Shown here piece after piece: positions 1-8,766 of a stretch of DNA of 64,000 nucleotides. Numbering within the stretch: the stretch's first letter is position 1; every line of letters starts with the position of its first letter. Origin of the DNA: Verrucomicrobiales bacterium. Its GTDB lineage: Bacteria > Verrucomicrobiota > Verrucomicrobiia > Verrucomicrobiales > DEV007. Made by a program: the position numbers and the translations under genes. The notes beneath the pieces were generated by a model. It was not told the origin of the DNA, ran no database searches, and worked only from the letters and a program-made list of their open reading frames with translations. The stretch is from NCBI GenBank assembly GCA_029213005.1, contig JARGPI010000022.1:1-64000 (forward strand), in the 5' to 3' direction.

Positions 1-2
1 AA

Positions 3-668
3 GTCATGGTAAAAACACTAAGCCTCGAAAAACTCGGGTTTCTATCCGGGTCTTACGACAAAGTTCACATTACCCGGAACTACCGGAACAGCCGGAACAT
101 TCTACTGGCCGCCAACGATCTGATACTGGAGTATGGAAGAATCGCGAGGGATCAGAACCACGAAGTCGAAATCCTAGCTCCAGAGTTTGCGCTGCGAGAA
201 ACGGTTTGGCCGAGGGCAGTGGAGGCAAAAGACGAAATCCAGACAGCATGGGAGTGGGCCGCAGATTGCCTGTCAGATTCAACAGCTGCACCATGGTCTG
301 TCTGCATAGTGACAACCTGCCCGGAGACTTATTCGGTAGAGAAAATAATCTCAAGCCGGCCTCCAGACTTCGCCATAAATGCACAACCCTTAACCGGAGA
401 TTATGCTGAAGAGAAAGAAACTATGACTGTTGGCACTATGTCCGACGTGAAAGGTTTCGAATTTTCAGCCATAATAATAATCGGCTGTGGATCCAGCAGT
501 CTCCCCAATCCCGGAAGAACTCCTGATGAGGCTTGGCGGGATGCCCTGCGGCTTTACGTGGCAATGACTCGTGCGAGAGACCAAGTCGTGATGATTTACT
601 CAGGCGAATCTTCTGATATTTTGACCACAATGAACGCCCACTTGGAGTGGATTACTTTAGAATCTTAA
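3..668 (+). CDS. UvrD/Rep-family SF1 helicase, C-terminal part (5' truncated by window)
   Basis: The frame is open to the left edge, so only the C-terminal ~220 residues are seen. They carry SF1A helicase hallmarks: an ITRNYRNSRNIL segment (motif IV region, near position 75), TMSDVKGFEFSAIIIIG (motif V, near 430-480) and LRLYVAMTRARDQV (motif VI with the arginine finger, near 550-590). Walker A/B would lie outside the window, so ATPase competence cannot be judged. The gene is followed after 34 bp by the HNH gene on the same strand and appears to head or belong to the operon ending at 5753. In such a setting a UvrD-like helicase would unwind or translocate on DNA for a defence complex; this is inferred from context. 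The ATG at 6 is just an internal methionine. Confidence 0.8.
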   Translation, partial: VMVKTLSLEKLGFLSGSYDKVHITRNYRNSRNILLAANDLILEYGRIARDQNHEVEILAPEFALRETVWPRAVEAKDEIQTAWEWAADCLSDSTAAPWSVCIVTTCPETYSVEKIISSRPPDFAINAQPLTGDYAEEKETMTVGTMSDVKGFEFSAIIIIGCGSSSLPNPGRTPDEAWRDALRLYVAMTRARDQVVMIYSGESSDILTTMNAHLEWITLES

Positions 669-702
669 AATTAAACACATCCCCCTAAAAAATTCGATCG
701 CT

Positions 703-2256
703 ATGGCCTTAAAAATTTCAGCAGCCCTCAAAAAATCAATCCAAGACGAACTTGGTATAAAACGAGCCGAGGTCGAAGACCGAGTCTGGGCAATTAAAGA
801 CCATCATTGTTTCTTATGTTCTAGCGAACTTAATAGAGCGACAGACAATATCGAATTGGACCATAATATCCCTGTTGCTGAGGGAGGTTATGATCTGCTA
901 GAAAACCTGAATTTAACCCACTCCGAATGCAATAGATATAAGAGAAACCATTCTTCGATAGACGTGCGCCCCCATTTAAGGTTTAAGTGTTTTTGGGAAA
1001 CTCAAAATGGCGCTGTCAATTTTAAGGAAACTTTAAATTTCTACAAATTAAACTCTTCAAAAATATACGTGACAGAAGAAACTCCTACATCAATCACAAT
1101 CGAGACATCGTTGGGCAAATCGACAGTACCGATTTTTCAGGAAACCGTGGGTGAAAACTGCCAGTCATTCTGTTTTTTCGAATTTCCAATTTCCGCAGTT
1201 GAGAACGACGATGAAATTCAGCCGCGAAACATTAAGCTAAACCACCTTTTGGCGATCGCATCAGACTTGAAGAAGAACCCACTTCATGAACAACCTGCTT
1301 GTCGAATAGTGGGAACAGGTAATAAAAAACGCGCCCTCATGTTCGACGGACAACACAAAACTGTTGCCAACTTAATCAATGGCAATAAATCACTGGTTTT
1401 TAAATTGTATCTTACGATTGAAACTACTGAAGCAATCGAACTCGTCAATTCCATACAAAGCCGTATCAAAAAGTTACCACTGACACCTTTCGAACTTGCT
1501 ACAAAAATGTCCGATGAATTTCGCCGAAAACTTGAGATTTATGAAGCTGACATTGGATCGGTTCAAGTGTCAGAACAAGGGTTTATCAATTGGTTGGATC
1601 CAGCTGAAAGAACACGCGCTAAAAAAGGTATTGAAGCAGCTGTTATCGACAGGATAATAAGTGACGAAAGCCTAGACTTTGGCAGATTGATTGATAGACC
1701 CGGAATAGTTAATACTGAAGCAATCTCAATAAAAGAAGCCTCCTTTCAAAAAAACGTCCTTAAGATTTTGTTGTATACCAAGCCGCTACCCGAATCATAC
1801 ACTGGAGAAGCAATGAAACTTGCAAGGGAGCGCGAATCGAGAAATGTAATTAAATTATTAAATTTAATCTACGATCGTGGCTTCGCGATCCAGGATGACA
1901 AAGATCAGGAAAGGGAAATTGAAAGAATTTCAAGATTACGCTATCAAGCATCACTCCTTTACATGTGTAAAGTCTTTCGTCAACTAGCCTCAAATCTTGT
2001 TATGCCACTACACGACGAAAACACATTTTTCGAACGCGAAATCAACGCCAAAAACTGGAAAAAAATGGCAGGGTATATAGATTTATTCTTCTCTCACCCT
2101 ATATGGATTTGTGACCTTAGTGGCGGAAAGAAAACAAGAGAAGTTGAAGATGCCCTCTCAAAAAATCAGAACGTAGAAAACGCTTTCCGCGATATTTTGC
2201 TAACACCCGGATACTGTGGTGGCTTAGATAAACTCCCGACGAACTGGCAAAGCTGA
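703..2256 (+). CDS. HNH endonuclease fused to a DGQHR/DndB-like domain
   Basis: 517 residues. The N-terminus has an HNH fold: C36-x2-C39, the LDHN core (D53-H54), a GG turn, N68 and a THSECN..K segment with H73, C76 and N77, so the metal-binding cysteines and catalytic histidine are all present. A second domain contains FDGQHKTVANLI near residue 215, close to the DGQHR signature of DndB-type proteins of phosphorothioate and related DNA-modification loci. The C-terminal half is helical and not recognised. ATG at 703 follows the helicase by 34 bp; the GHKL gene follows after 14 bp. I infer a DNA-cleaving component of the operon; whether the DGQHR-like part binds DNA or a nucleotide is unknown. 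The region is A+T-richer than the genes right of 14 kb, as is common for acquired islands. Confidence 0.75.
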   Translation: MALKISAALKKSIQDELGIKRAEVEDRVWAIKDHHCFLCSSELNRATDNIELDHNIPVAEGGYDLLENLNLTHSECNRYKRNHSSIDVRPHLRFKCFWETQNGAVNFKETLNFYKLNSSKIYVTEETPTSITIETSLGKSTVPIFQETVGENCQSFCFFEFPISAVENDDEIQPRNIKLNHLLAIASDLKKNPLHEQPACRIVGTGNKKRALMFDGQHKTVANLINGNKSLVFKLYLTIETTEAIELVNSIQSRIKKLPLTPFELATKMSDEFRRKLEIYEADIGSVQVSEQGFINWLDPAERTRAKKGIEAAVIDRIISDESLDFGRLIDRPGIVNTEAISIKEASFQKNVLKILLYTKPLPESYTGEAMKLARERESRNVIKLLNLIYDRGFAIQDDKDQEREIERISRLRYQASLLYMCKVFRQLASNLVMPLHDENTFFEREINAKNWKKMAGYIDLFFSHPIWICDLSGGKKTREVEDALSKNQNVENAFRDILLTPGYCGGLDKLPTNWQS

Positions 2257-2260
2257 ACCG

Positions 2261-2265
2261 GGAGG
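2261..2265 (+). promoter_or_regulatory. Shine-Dalgarno that selects a TTG start
   Basis: A GGAGG lies 5 nt upstream of the TTG at 2271, ideal spacing. The first in-frame ATG (2292) is 26 nt from it, too far. This favours initiation at the TTG for the GHKL gene. Confidence 0.6.
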
Positions 2266-2270
2266 TTCAA

Positions 2271-4229
2271 TTGCATAATATAATATCCGACATGGAATGG
2301 CGATTTAGAAAACTAAGTAAAGATGAAGTGAGGGCGGACCCAGCTCACGTCAATTTCTTCAGACACGAGAAACTAGACTCAGAAATTGATTCGTTGGTTC
2401 GCGAGGATATTCAGAACCGGCTTGATGCGAGAGTTGAAGGTGCCGAAAAAGTGATTGTCAGATATCGACTTTCAGATCCTGATGAATATCTGGATACAGG
2501 GGACTCAAACCATTGGTTACGGACTCTTACCCCTCACCTCGGAGCCAAACAAGTGGTTGAAGACCTGAATTCCGTACCAGTATCCGGGGAAAGGATGGGA
2601 TTTCTTGTCGCAGAAGACTTTTACACCACCGGTCTGCAGGGAGGCTGGGATGTGTTTAATGATCCAACAGACGCGCAGGAAAGAATTCAGCGAAACGATT
2701 TTTACTGGTTTATCCGTAATGTCGGTCGCTCTGCAAAAAGGGAAAATGATCGCGGAAGATGGGGGCTAGGTAAAATAGTTTACCCCGCCTGCTCCAGAAT
2801 CCGTTCGTTTTTTGCTTATTCGGTTCGCTATGACGACCGGGTTCCGTTTTTGATTGGGAGAAGCGTTCTTCCAATTCATCCTCTGAACGATGATGAATGG
2901 TATTGTTCAGAAGGATTTTTCGGCATTTTCGACGAAGATAATGACTTCTGCATCCCCGTATCTTCTATTGATAAAATAGATGAATTCAGGGAGGCTTTTA
3001 AAATTGCTAGAACGTCGGAACATCCTGGCACTTCCCTGGTAATTCCATTTCCTGTGGAGAGCCTCAATGCCCCGGCGCTTAAAGAAGCTGTCATCCGCTA
3101 CTATCTTTGGGAAATCGTAAATGACCGTCTCGAAGTAATTATTGAAACTTCAAAAGGTGGTTGCCGATTGAATTCCCAAACTCTCCAAAAGGAAATCAAT
3201 AGCATTGATTCTACTTCATTTGACACCTCGAGAATGTTGAATCTCTGGAAGTTTGCAGTGGATGCTGCCAAGTTTGATTTTGACAGGGATAAGTACTTCA
3301 CACTCTCTGCGACTTCCGTGAATTGGACAGACCGGGACAATTGGTTAGCCAGTGAAGATCTCGCTAAGGCCCGGGAAGCTTTCAACGACAACAATCAATT
3401 GTGTTTCGGAATACCAGTCAAGGTACAAAGGAAAGGCGGCGTAAAAGTTGACAGCTACTTTCACGTATTTCTTCAGTCGGTACCGGGTCTTCGAGGTGCT
3501 GACGGGGAATATATAAGAGACGGGCTTACCATCGTCGGGCAAAAAATGTTTAATGTATCGGGTATTCGCTGTTTGGTAATCGCGGAGCATGGCCCCTTGG
3601 CTGTGTTGCTCGGGGATTCTGAAAACCCAGCCCATACCCGCTGGATCGGATCTGACCTGAAAGGTAAATATACCTATGGGCCACAAACCGTATCATTCGT
3701 AAAAAACTCTGCTCAGAAGTTGGTGGATTGGCTGGTTGATTCCGAGGCGGAAAGAGACACCGACCTTCTGGCTGAAATTTTCGGGATACCTCTGGAAAAC
3801 CCTCCTAAGCCAGGGCCAAAGAAAAAAAGGAAGAAAAAGGTCAAACCTCCCCGACCTGATCTTCCTCCCAGGGATACACCGTTTTATTCGGTCAATAAAT
3901 TTGAAGGTGGATTCCGAGTCACCACCTCACCTCAGGATAGAACTGCCGATTCCAGAGATTTTTCCAGTTTAGCGATTCAACTCCAGTGTGCATACGAAGG
4001 CAGCAGTGGAGATCCACTGAAAAAACACTCTCCTTTTGATTTTGATTTTAATGATCCATCTCAAATTTCAATTGAAGCAGCTGCCGCCGACTATGAAATA
4101 GTTTCCGAAAATGAGATTAAAGTTTTCCCAACGACAAAAGATTTCATTGTGGACTTGAAAGGATTCGATAAAAATCGGGATCTATACCTGAAATCCACGA
4201 AACTTATCCTTGAACCAGTCGACTCCTAA
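2271..4229 (+). CDS. GHKL-type (MutL/MORC-like) ATPase of a defence operon
   Basis: 652 residues from the TTG at 2271 (supported by the GGAGG at 2261). The N-terminal third shows a GHKL-like pattern: VAEDFYTTGLQGG near residues 112-124 is the motif II type (acidic residue then glycine-rich turn), followed by VGRSAKRENDRGRWGLGK, ending near 168, which looks like the glycine-rich ATP-lid motif. I recall EDfgTtGL/GRWGxGK pairs in unnamed ATP-binding proteins of defence islands. A lysine-rich, proline-rich linker (near 515-535) separates a C-terminal beta-rich domain. The stop overlaps the next ATG by one base (TAATG), so translation is probably coupled. Expected role: an ATP-gated clamp working with the helicase and HNH nuclease; the family assignment is by motif only. 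Confidence 0.6.
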   Translation: MHNIISDMEWRFRKLSKDEVRADPAHVNFFRHEKLDSEIDSLVREDIQNRLDARVEGAEKVIVRYRLSDPDEYLDTGDSNHWLRTLTPHLGAKQVVEDLNSVPVSGERMGFLVAEDFYTTGLQGGWDVFNDPTDAQERIQRNDFYWFIRNVGRSAKRENDRGRWGLGKIVYPACSRIRSFFAYSVRYDDRVPFLIGRSVLPIHPLNDDEWYCSEGFFGIFDEDNDFCIPVSSIDKIDEFREAFKIARTSEHPGTSLVIPFPVESLNAPALKEAVIRYYLWEIVNDRLEVIIETSKGGCRLNSQTLQKEINSIDSTSFDTSRMLNLWKFAVDAAKFDFDRDKYFTLSATSVNWTDRDNWLASEDLAKAREAFNDNNQLCFGIPVKVQRKGGVKVDSYFHVFLQSVPGLRGADGEYIRDGLTIVGQKMFNVSGIRCLVIAEHGPLAVLLGDSENPAHTRWIGSDLKGKYTYGPQTVSFVKNSAQKLVDWLVDSEAERDTDLLAEIFGIPLENPPKPGPKKKRKKKVKPPRPDLPPRDTPFYSVNKFEGGFRVTTSPQDRTADSRDFSSLAIQLQCAYEGSSGDPLKKHSPFDFDFNDPSQISIEAAAADYEIVSENEIKVFPTTKDFIVDLKGFDKNRDLYLKSTKLILEPVDS

Positions 4230-5044
4230 TGATCAGACGATTCAATTACACTGGCCGTCACAAAATCAGCCGGGATCATATTGAACTAATGATTCACCGC
4301 GTCCCGGAAAAGGGCGCTTTGGTTGAGTTTTCTTTAGCCCTCGACGTAGTGAAAGAGCAGTTCGTTGACCTGCCTGAAGATGCGTTGATTTTGCTTGAAG
4401 CCTATCGCACCTCGGAAGCGTGGGAACGTATCTATTGCGGAACTGTAGGGTCCCCATTGTTCCCGCAAAAGAAGCTCCTTGAGCAATTTGAATGGGAAGA
4501 CCCCATTCTTTTCCGGGTAAAAATTGTCAGTTCGGGTGAAGGCCCGACCAAAATACTGGCGTGGAATACGCAAGTCAAAGCCGATGATGTCGATGTCTCA
4601 GGCAATAAAAACCGTAGTCTGCTACCGATTGTTTCCAGCAAAGAGCTCGGGGACAGGTTCTGGAAACTTGCCTGGATGGACGATGTTCCCGAATTGCATG
4701 TTAATGCCCTTTATGAAGGTAGTCGGCCACCTAAGCAAATCGTGCTCTCGGATCCCGGGTTTCACGCCTTCGTGTACCCCCAAATCGTTGAGAGTGTTTT
4801 TGAAGGTCTACTCATCACGCGTCGCGATGAATATGACCGTGATGAAGATCCCTGCGGTTGGCTACAGTTCGCTGAAAAAGTCCTGAAAGTGGATGCCCCT
4901 CCCGATCCCGATAATGACAGGGACAACTATGAAGACCATGCTAAACAGTGGATCGACTATGCTGTCGACAAATTTTGTTCGTATCGGGATATTCAGCATA
5001 CCTTTGAAACTCACGATTTAACCCACTTCGGAAATAATGACTGA
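4229..5044 (+). CDS. Unknown protein, third downstream partner of the helicase/HNH/GHKL operon
   Basis: 271 residues, no signal peptide or membrane segment and no motif I recognise. It is acidic, with a very acidic stretch rich in Asp near residues 200-235 (around 4840-4935), and the start overlaps the preceding stop (TAATG). The 3' end overlaps the next start by 8 nt, which ties it firmly to the operon. Such constant coupling suggests a complex subunit made in fixed ratio with the GHKL ATPase. Function not assigned. Confidence 0.75.
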   Translation: MIRRFNYTGRHKISRDHIELMIHRVPEKGALVEFSLALDVVKEQFVDLPEDALILLEAYRTSEAWERIYCGTVGSPLFPQKKLLEQFEWEDPILFRVKIVSSGEGPTKILAWNTQVKADDVDVSGNKNRSLLPIVSSKELGDRFWKLAWMDDVPELHVNALYEGSRPPKQIVLSDPGFHAFVYPQIVESVFEGLLITRRDEYDRDEDPCGWLQFAEKVLKVDAPPDPDNDRDNYEDHAKQWIDYAVDKFCSYRDIQHTFETHDLTHFGNND

Positions 5045-5753
5045 TTCACTTCGCCTTCTAACACCTAAAGGCACTCAACTTTTTAGAACTTATGTTGAGT
5101 CATTACATTCCAATCCTTTCGCAGAAGTACCGATACACCTTTTGACAGATGCACGCGCATCAGAGTTACTCAAGGACGACTGTCATCTCCCAAGCGGCCC
5201 TTTTGAATCGAAGTTTGAATTCGCTAAATCCCTTTCTGAAGCACTGGGAGATTTCAAAATAGAAGACTTGAGCGAAGAGAAATCAGAAGGAATGTGGAAT
5301 TGGTTAGCCCTTTTTTATTTTGATATTCTTTCCCCACACGATGACAAAGGAAAAAGAAAAGCGACTGAAATTAACCGATTTTTACTTAGCAGGGATTGGA
5401 AGAGAAAAAGCAGACATTTGGTTTCATCGGTTGTTGGAGCATACCAAATGCATGGCCAAGTGTCGGAGGTGGTCCTTAGTTCAGCACCGTCAATTGGTAG
5501 TGAAATCGTTAACCAACTTTCTGGCAGCCAGGAATTCTGGACCAATCGAGGCCTCATAAAATATGTGCACCTTCTTTATTGGGATATTGAGAATAATTGT
5601 GTAAAAAAAGGTGTGACTCCTCGTGAAAAACCTGGAACAATTCGACGCCTCGTTGAAATCTTGCATCAGTTAGAACGAACTTACGACCTATATTCACTTG
5701 ATTTAGATGACTTTAAAATCATAGCCCCGGCTGAATTCAGACGCTGGCTTTGA
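5037..5753 (+). CDS. Unknown protein, possibly DUF6339-like, last gene of the operon
   Basis: 238 residues, predominantly helical. It contains GMWNWLALFYFDILSP near residues 83-98 and a short RH-containing helix (RKSRHLVSSVVGAY) further on; from memory this W-W-L-x-L-x-Y-F-D pattern resembles the DUF6339 family, but I cannot verify it. The ATG sits inside the 3' end of the preceding gene (8-nt overlap). It is the last gene on this strand before the convergent EcoRII-like nuclease, 119 bp away. No catalytic motif is evident. Confidence 0.65.
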   Translation: MTDSLRLLTPKGTQLFRTYVESLHSNPFAEVPIHLLTDARASELLKDDCHLPSGPFESKFEFAKSLSEALGDFKIEDLSEEKSEGMWNWLALFYFDILSPHDDKGKRKATEINRFLLSRDWKRKSRHLVSSVVGAYQMHGQVSEVVLSSAPSIGSEIVNQLSGSQEFWTNRGLIKYVHLLYWDIENNCVKKGVTPREKPGTIRRLVEILHQLERTYDLYSLDLDDFKIIAPAEFRRWL

Positions 5754-5872
5754 TTCATCTCGATAACTTTAAAGATCAAAACGGTTTAATAATTCACCTG
5801 TTCCTTTTTACAAATCGGCCAGTTTGCAGGTATATAGAGACAGTATGCTAGAAGCACCCCGCTTCGTTCACC

Positions 5873-7234
5873 CTAAGTCCATGCAGCGATGCGCGGTTCA
5901 ATAATAGCATCACAGAACTCTCGGAAACTCAGTACATTCTCATGTCCTGCGTATTCAGCCTCCTTTGAGTCTTTTAGACCTTCCGGAATGACGAGGCGAA
6001 CACCGAAAGACGCCATATCCTTGATAGTGCTACTAGCAATATTTTCGTCAACAGTCGTCAGGTATAGTGCGTGCCTTCCTTTCTCCCTTTCGACCTGTTT
6101 CCAACGCTCCCTGAGGGTTGTCTTAGCACTTAGTATAAGTCCGGCATCAGCCACAGTGTGCTTTTCATTTAGGAATTTCAATGAAGGCAGGACGAAATCA
6201 GGTCGTTTCTGGTGCCCAATTGGCACCTGTTGCTCGAAGGGTACGCCTCCACCCATAAGCATCTCTCCGATATGATGTTCGTATGAATAGCCTGCGCGTG
6301 ATTTGCGTTGCTGGCTGGCTGAGAGCATTAGCCGATCGATTTTAGGCAGTTCGTCGACAAGGCGCCGGATCACCTGGGCGGCATCACAGCGGACTGGAGA
6401 GTCTCCCATGATGATACGAACCAGAGCTACCGCGCGTTCACGGCGCTGGAATTCGCGAAACAAATTCCATTCAATTCCTCTGCTGATTTCGCGTAAAGCA
6501 TCGCCAGGGGCTTGAATCTGGAAAGGATTTAGCTCTTTAATTGTTTGTTCATCCAAGTATTGGTCGCGCGCCATTTTGGCCAATTCGACGGTATTCGGCA
6601 TCGACGCGTTGGCAGCTGCAAAGGATCCAATCTCCCCCTCAAGCCAAGCGGCGATCACCCGTTCCGCAAAATCAAGTACGAGACCCTGTTCCACTTCGAT
6701 TGCGGCACTGGGATCATATTCACCCACGAGGAAATCAGGCCCGATGTTGAGCAGTTCCGAAAGGTAGACGGCATCTTCGGAACCCGAGTTTATAGTCAAG
6801 CACTCATAGGCTGAAGTCGGCACGCACTGAATACGCCCCATTACCACGTAAGATGCGGGAAGTAAGTTAGCGAACAACGATTTTGGCAGCCTAGTCAAGT
6901 GCGTTTCTTGCCCTTTGCTGGTGTAGTGAACCAGCCGGGTGTCCCTCGGCTGAAGATCAAGTTGCGGCCAAGTAATTGTGAAAAAACTCTCTCTGATCTC
7001 GTCGGAATTAGGATCGTCCCTCACCTTCGCGATCAGCACGGGGAAGAAGCCACCGTCGCGATGCTCCCGAGTGATATAAATGCCCGCCTGATGCTTATTT
7101 TCAAACCGCGCCCAATCGCGATCATTGTTTGACAGCTTCTTAACAAATATCCGATCAGTCTTTTCAAGCAGCGCCAAAAGGAGGTTAGTGTCGTTCTGTG
7201 GTTCGGAGTACCGGAGTTCTCTCTTATCGATCAT
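5873..7234 (-). CDS. EcoRII-family type II restriction endonuclease (predicted CCWGG)
   Basis: 453 residues, a little longer than EcoRII itself (about 400). The N-terminal part contains LSNNDRDWARFENKHQAGIY, like the EcoRII N-terminal effector DNA-binding domain (B3-like fold). The C-terminal catalytic domain has the EcoRII-C arrangement: a YSYEHHIGE helix (E319), RPDF (D346), and LSAKTTLRERW (K371 with following arginine), a PD-(D/E)xK active site. It is transcribed divergently from the Dcm-type methylase across a 184-bp spacer and converges on the block A operon. EcoRII needs two or more sites for cleavage, the N-domain acting as an autoinhibitory effector; that should apply here. CCWGG specificity is inferred from the paired Dcm and Vsr. 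Confidence 0.88.
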   Translation of the reverse strand: MIDKRELRYSEPQNDTNLLLALLEKTDRIFVKKLSNNDRDWARFENKHQAGIYITREHRDGGFFPVLIAKVRDDPNSDEIRESFFTITWPQLDLQPRDTRLVHYTSKGQETHLTRLPKSLFANLLPASYVVMGRIQCVPTSAYECLTINSGSEDAVYLSELLNIGPDFLVGEYDPSAAIEVEQGLVLDFAERVIAAWLEGEIGSFAAANASMPNTVELAKMARDQYLDEQTIKELNPFQIQAPGDALREISRGIEWNLFREFQRRERAVALVRIIMGDSPVRCDAAQVIRRLVDELPKIDRLMLSASQQRKSRAGYSYEHHIGEMLMGGGVPFEQQVPIGHQKRPDFVLPSLKFLNEKHTVADAGLILSAKTTLRERWKQVEREKGRHALYLTTVDENIASSTIKDMASFGVRLVIPEGLKDSKEAEYAGHENVLSFREFCDAIIEPRIAAWT

Positions 7235-7394
7235 GTGTAACTCGCTCTATTCTCCACATCTGTGTCTCAAATGCAAGACTTCGCACAGCCTCGAATCCGA
7301 AATATAAAATTACCCACATAATCATTAACCGCCACATTGAGTAGTGTTCAAAATAGCAAATATCAATTTTTTGGATTGCGCTGGGAACAAAAAG

Positions 7395-7407
7395 GGACAT
7401 TATGTCC
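7395..7407. promoter_or_regulatory. Dyad operator GGACA-N3-TGTCC upstream of the methylase
   Basis: The 13-bp sequence GGACATTATGTCC is a perfect dyad with a central T, ending 11 bp before the methylase ATG at 7419. A weak sigma70-like pair (TTGAGT at 7337-7342, TATCAA at 7361-7366) lies upstream. Known biology: the related methylase M.SsoII uses its N-terminal HTH to bind an inverted repeat with, as I recall, GGACA/TGTCC half-sites and to repress itself while favouring the nuclease gene. The methylase here has an N-terminal HTH, so the same autoregulation is likely. Confidence 0.5.
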
Positions 7408-7418
7408 GGAAATACTCC

Positions 7419-8702
7419 ATGACACACACCAAATCAGAACCTCTCAGGCTTTTACGTTCCGTGCGTGAGTTTACAACCCAAAAAGAAGTCGCTACAAAGC
7501 TGGGAGTTGCTCCCAAAACGGTAAGGCGATGGGAAAGGGAAGAAGTGATTCCAAAGGATATTTATGCAGGTCCTTTGCGCGAATTATTGTATTCAAAACC
7601 TTTAGGGGCGGTTAGCGGCAAAGGAGATTTCACATTCATCGATCTGTTTGCCGGCATAGGAGGTATGAGGCTCGCGTTCGAGGGGGTCGGTGGGCGGTGT
7701 ATTTATACCTCTGAATGGAACAAGTTCGCCCAAGAAACCTATCGAGCTAATTTCCAGTGTACTCACGACATTTCAGGAGATATACAAGCAGTGGATAAAT
7801 CTTTAATCCCTGACCATGATGTGCTGGTCGCAGGGTTTCCGTGCCAGCCGTTTAGCATCGCAGGAGTGTCGAAAAAAAATTCCCTTGGACGGAAGCATGG
7901 CTTTGCGGACGAGACCCAAGGCACTTTATTTTTTGACATTGTCGAAATCCTAAGGAAAAAGCGACCGCATGCATTTCTTCTCGAAAATGTGAAGAACCTT
8001 ATTTCCCACGACAAAGGACGAACATTTGCAGTGATTATGGGTGCTCTTCGAGAACTCGGATATGAGGTAGGAGATAACACCGCAGGACACAAAGTTATCG
8101 ATGCAAAACGGTTTGTTCCGCAACACCGAGAACGAACATTTATCGTGGGGTTTAGAAAAGAGACCGGATTTTCCTGGTCAGATTTAATTTTACCTGATAT
8201 TGCAGATGGCCCAAGAATGAAAGACATTTTACATCAGGAAGATGGGTCCGAAGACGTTGAGTCCCCCTTTACTGAAGGAAAAAAAGCCAGAGTTGGCAAG
8301 AAGTATATCCTTTCCGACAAACTGTGGAGTTACCTTCAAAACTACTCAGCAAAGCACAGAGCAAAAGGAAATGGTTTTGGATTTGGATTGGTCGAGCCTG
8401 AAGATGTCTCCAGAACTCTCTCAGCACGTTACTACAAGGATGGGAGTGAAATTCTTGTAAGTAGAGGCAATCGTAAAAACCCTCGAAGGTTAACACCTAG
8501 AGAATGTTCCCGCCTAATGGGGTTTGATATAGAGGATAGGCTATTTCAAATACCGGTATCCGACACTCAAGCTTACAAGCAATTTGGTAATTCGGTTTGC
8601 CCGCTAGTTGTCCAAGAAATTGCAAAGTTAATGAAGCCCCACTTGATGGCTTTAAAAGATGGAAAAACAACTTATCAGCAAACTTTTAATTTTGCTGCCT
8701 AA
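7419..8702 (+). CDS. dcm: Dcm-type DNA (cytosine-5)-methyltransferase with N-terminal HTH
   Basis: 427 residues from the ATG at 7419; the frame is open upstream, but this start leaves the dyad at 7395 outside the gene. An HTH of about 25 residues (QKEVATKLGVAPKTVRRWER) precedes the catalytic core. Core motifs: FIDLFAGIGGMR (I, S-adenosylmethionine binding), GFPCQPFSIAG with nucleophile C142 (IV), LLENVKNL (VI), PQHRERTFIVGF (VIII) and QFGNSV (X). The target-recognition area is strikingly like Escherichia coli Dcm (GNGFGFG, SRTLSARYYKDG, RRLTPRECSRLMGF), which argues for methylation of the inner cytosine in CCWGG. It pairs with the divergent EcoRII-like nuclease and with Vsr at 12.9 kb. Confidence 0.93.
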   Translation: MTHTKSEPLRLLRSVREFTTQKEVATKLGVAPKTVRRWEREEVIPKDIYAGPLRELLYSKPLGAVSGKGDFTFIDLFAGIGGMRLAFEGVGGRCIYTSEWNKFAQETYRANFQCTHDISGDIQAVDKSLIPDHDVLVAGFPCQPFSIAGVSKKNSLGRKHGFADETQGTLFFDIVEILRKKRPHAFLLENVKNLISHDKGRTFAVIMGALRELGYEVGDNTAGHKVIDAKRFVPQHRERTFIVGFRKETGFSWSDLILPDIADGPRMKDILHQEDGSEDVESPFTEGKKARVGKKYILSDKLWSYLQNYSAKHRAKGNGFGFGLVEPEDVSRTLSARYYKDGSEILVSRGNRKNPRRLTPRECSRLMGFDIEDRLFQIPVSDTQAYKQFGNSVCPLVVQEIAKLMKPHLMALKDGKTTYQQTFNFAA

Positions 8703-8766
8703 ATTGGAGAGTCAGAAGCTAAGGCGATTCAGGCCAATCCCCAATCAAACTCAAAACTGGAACTCG

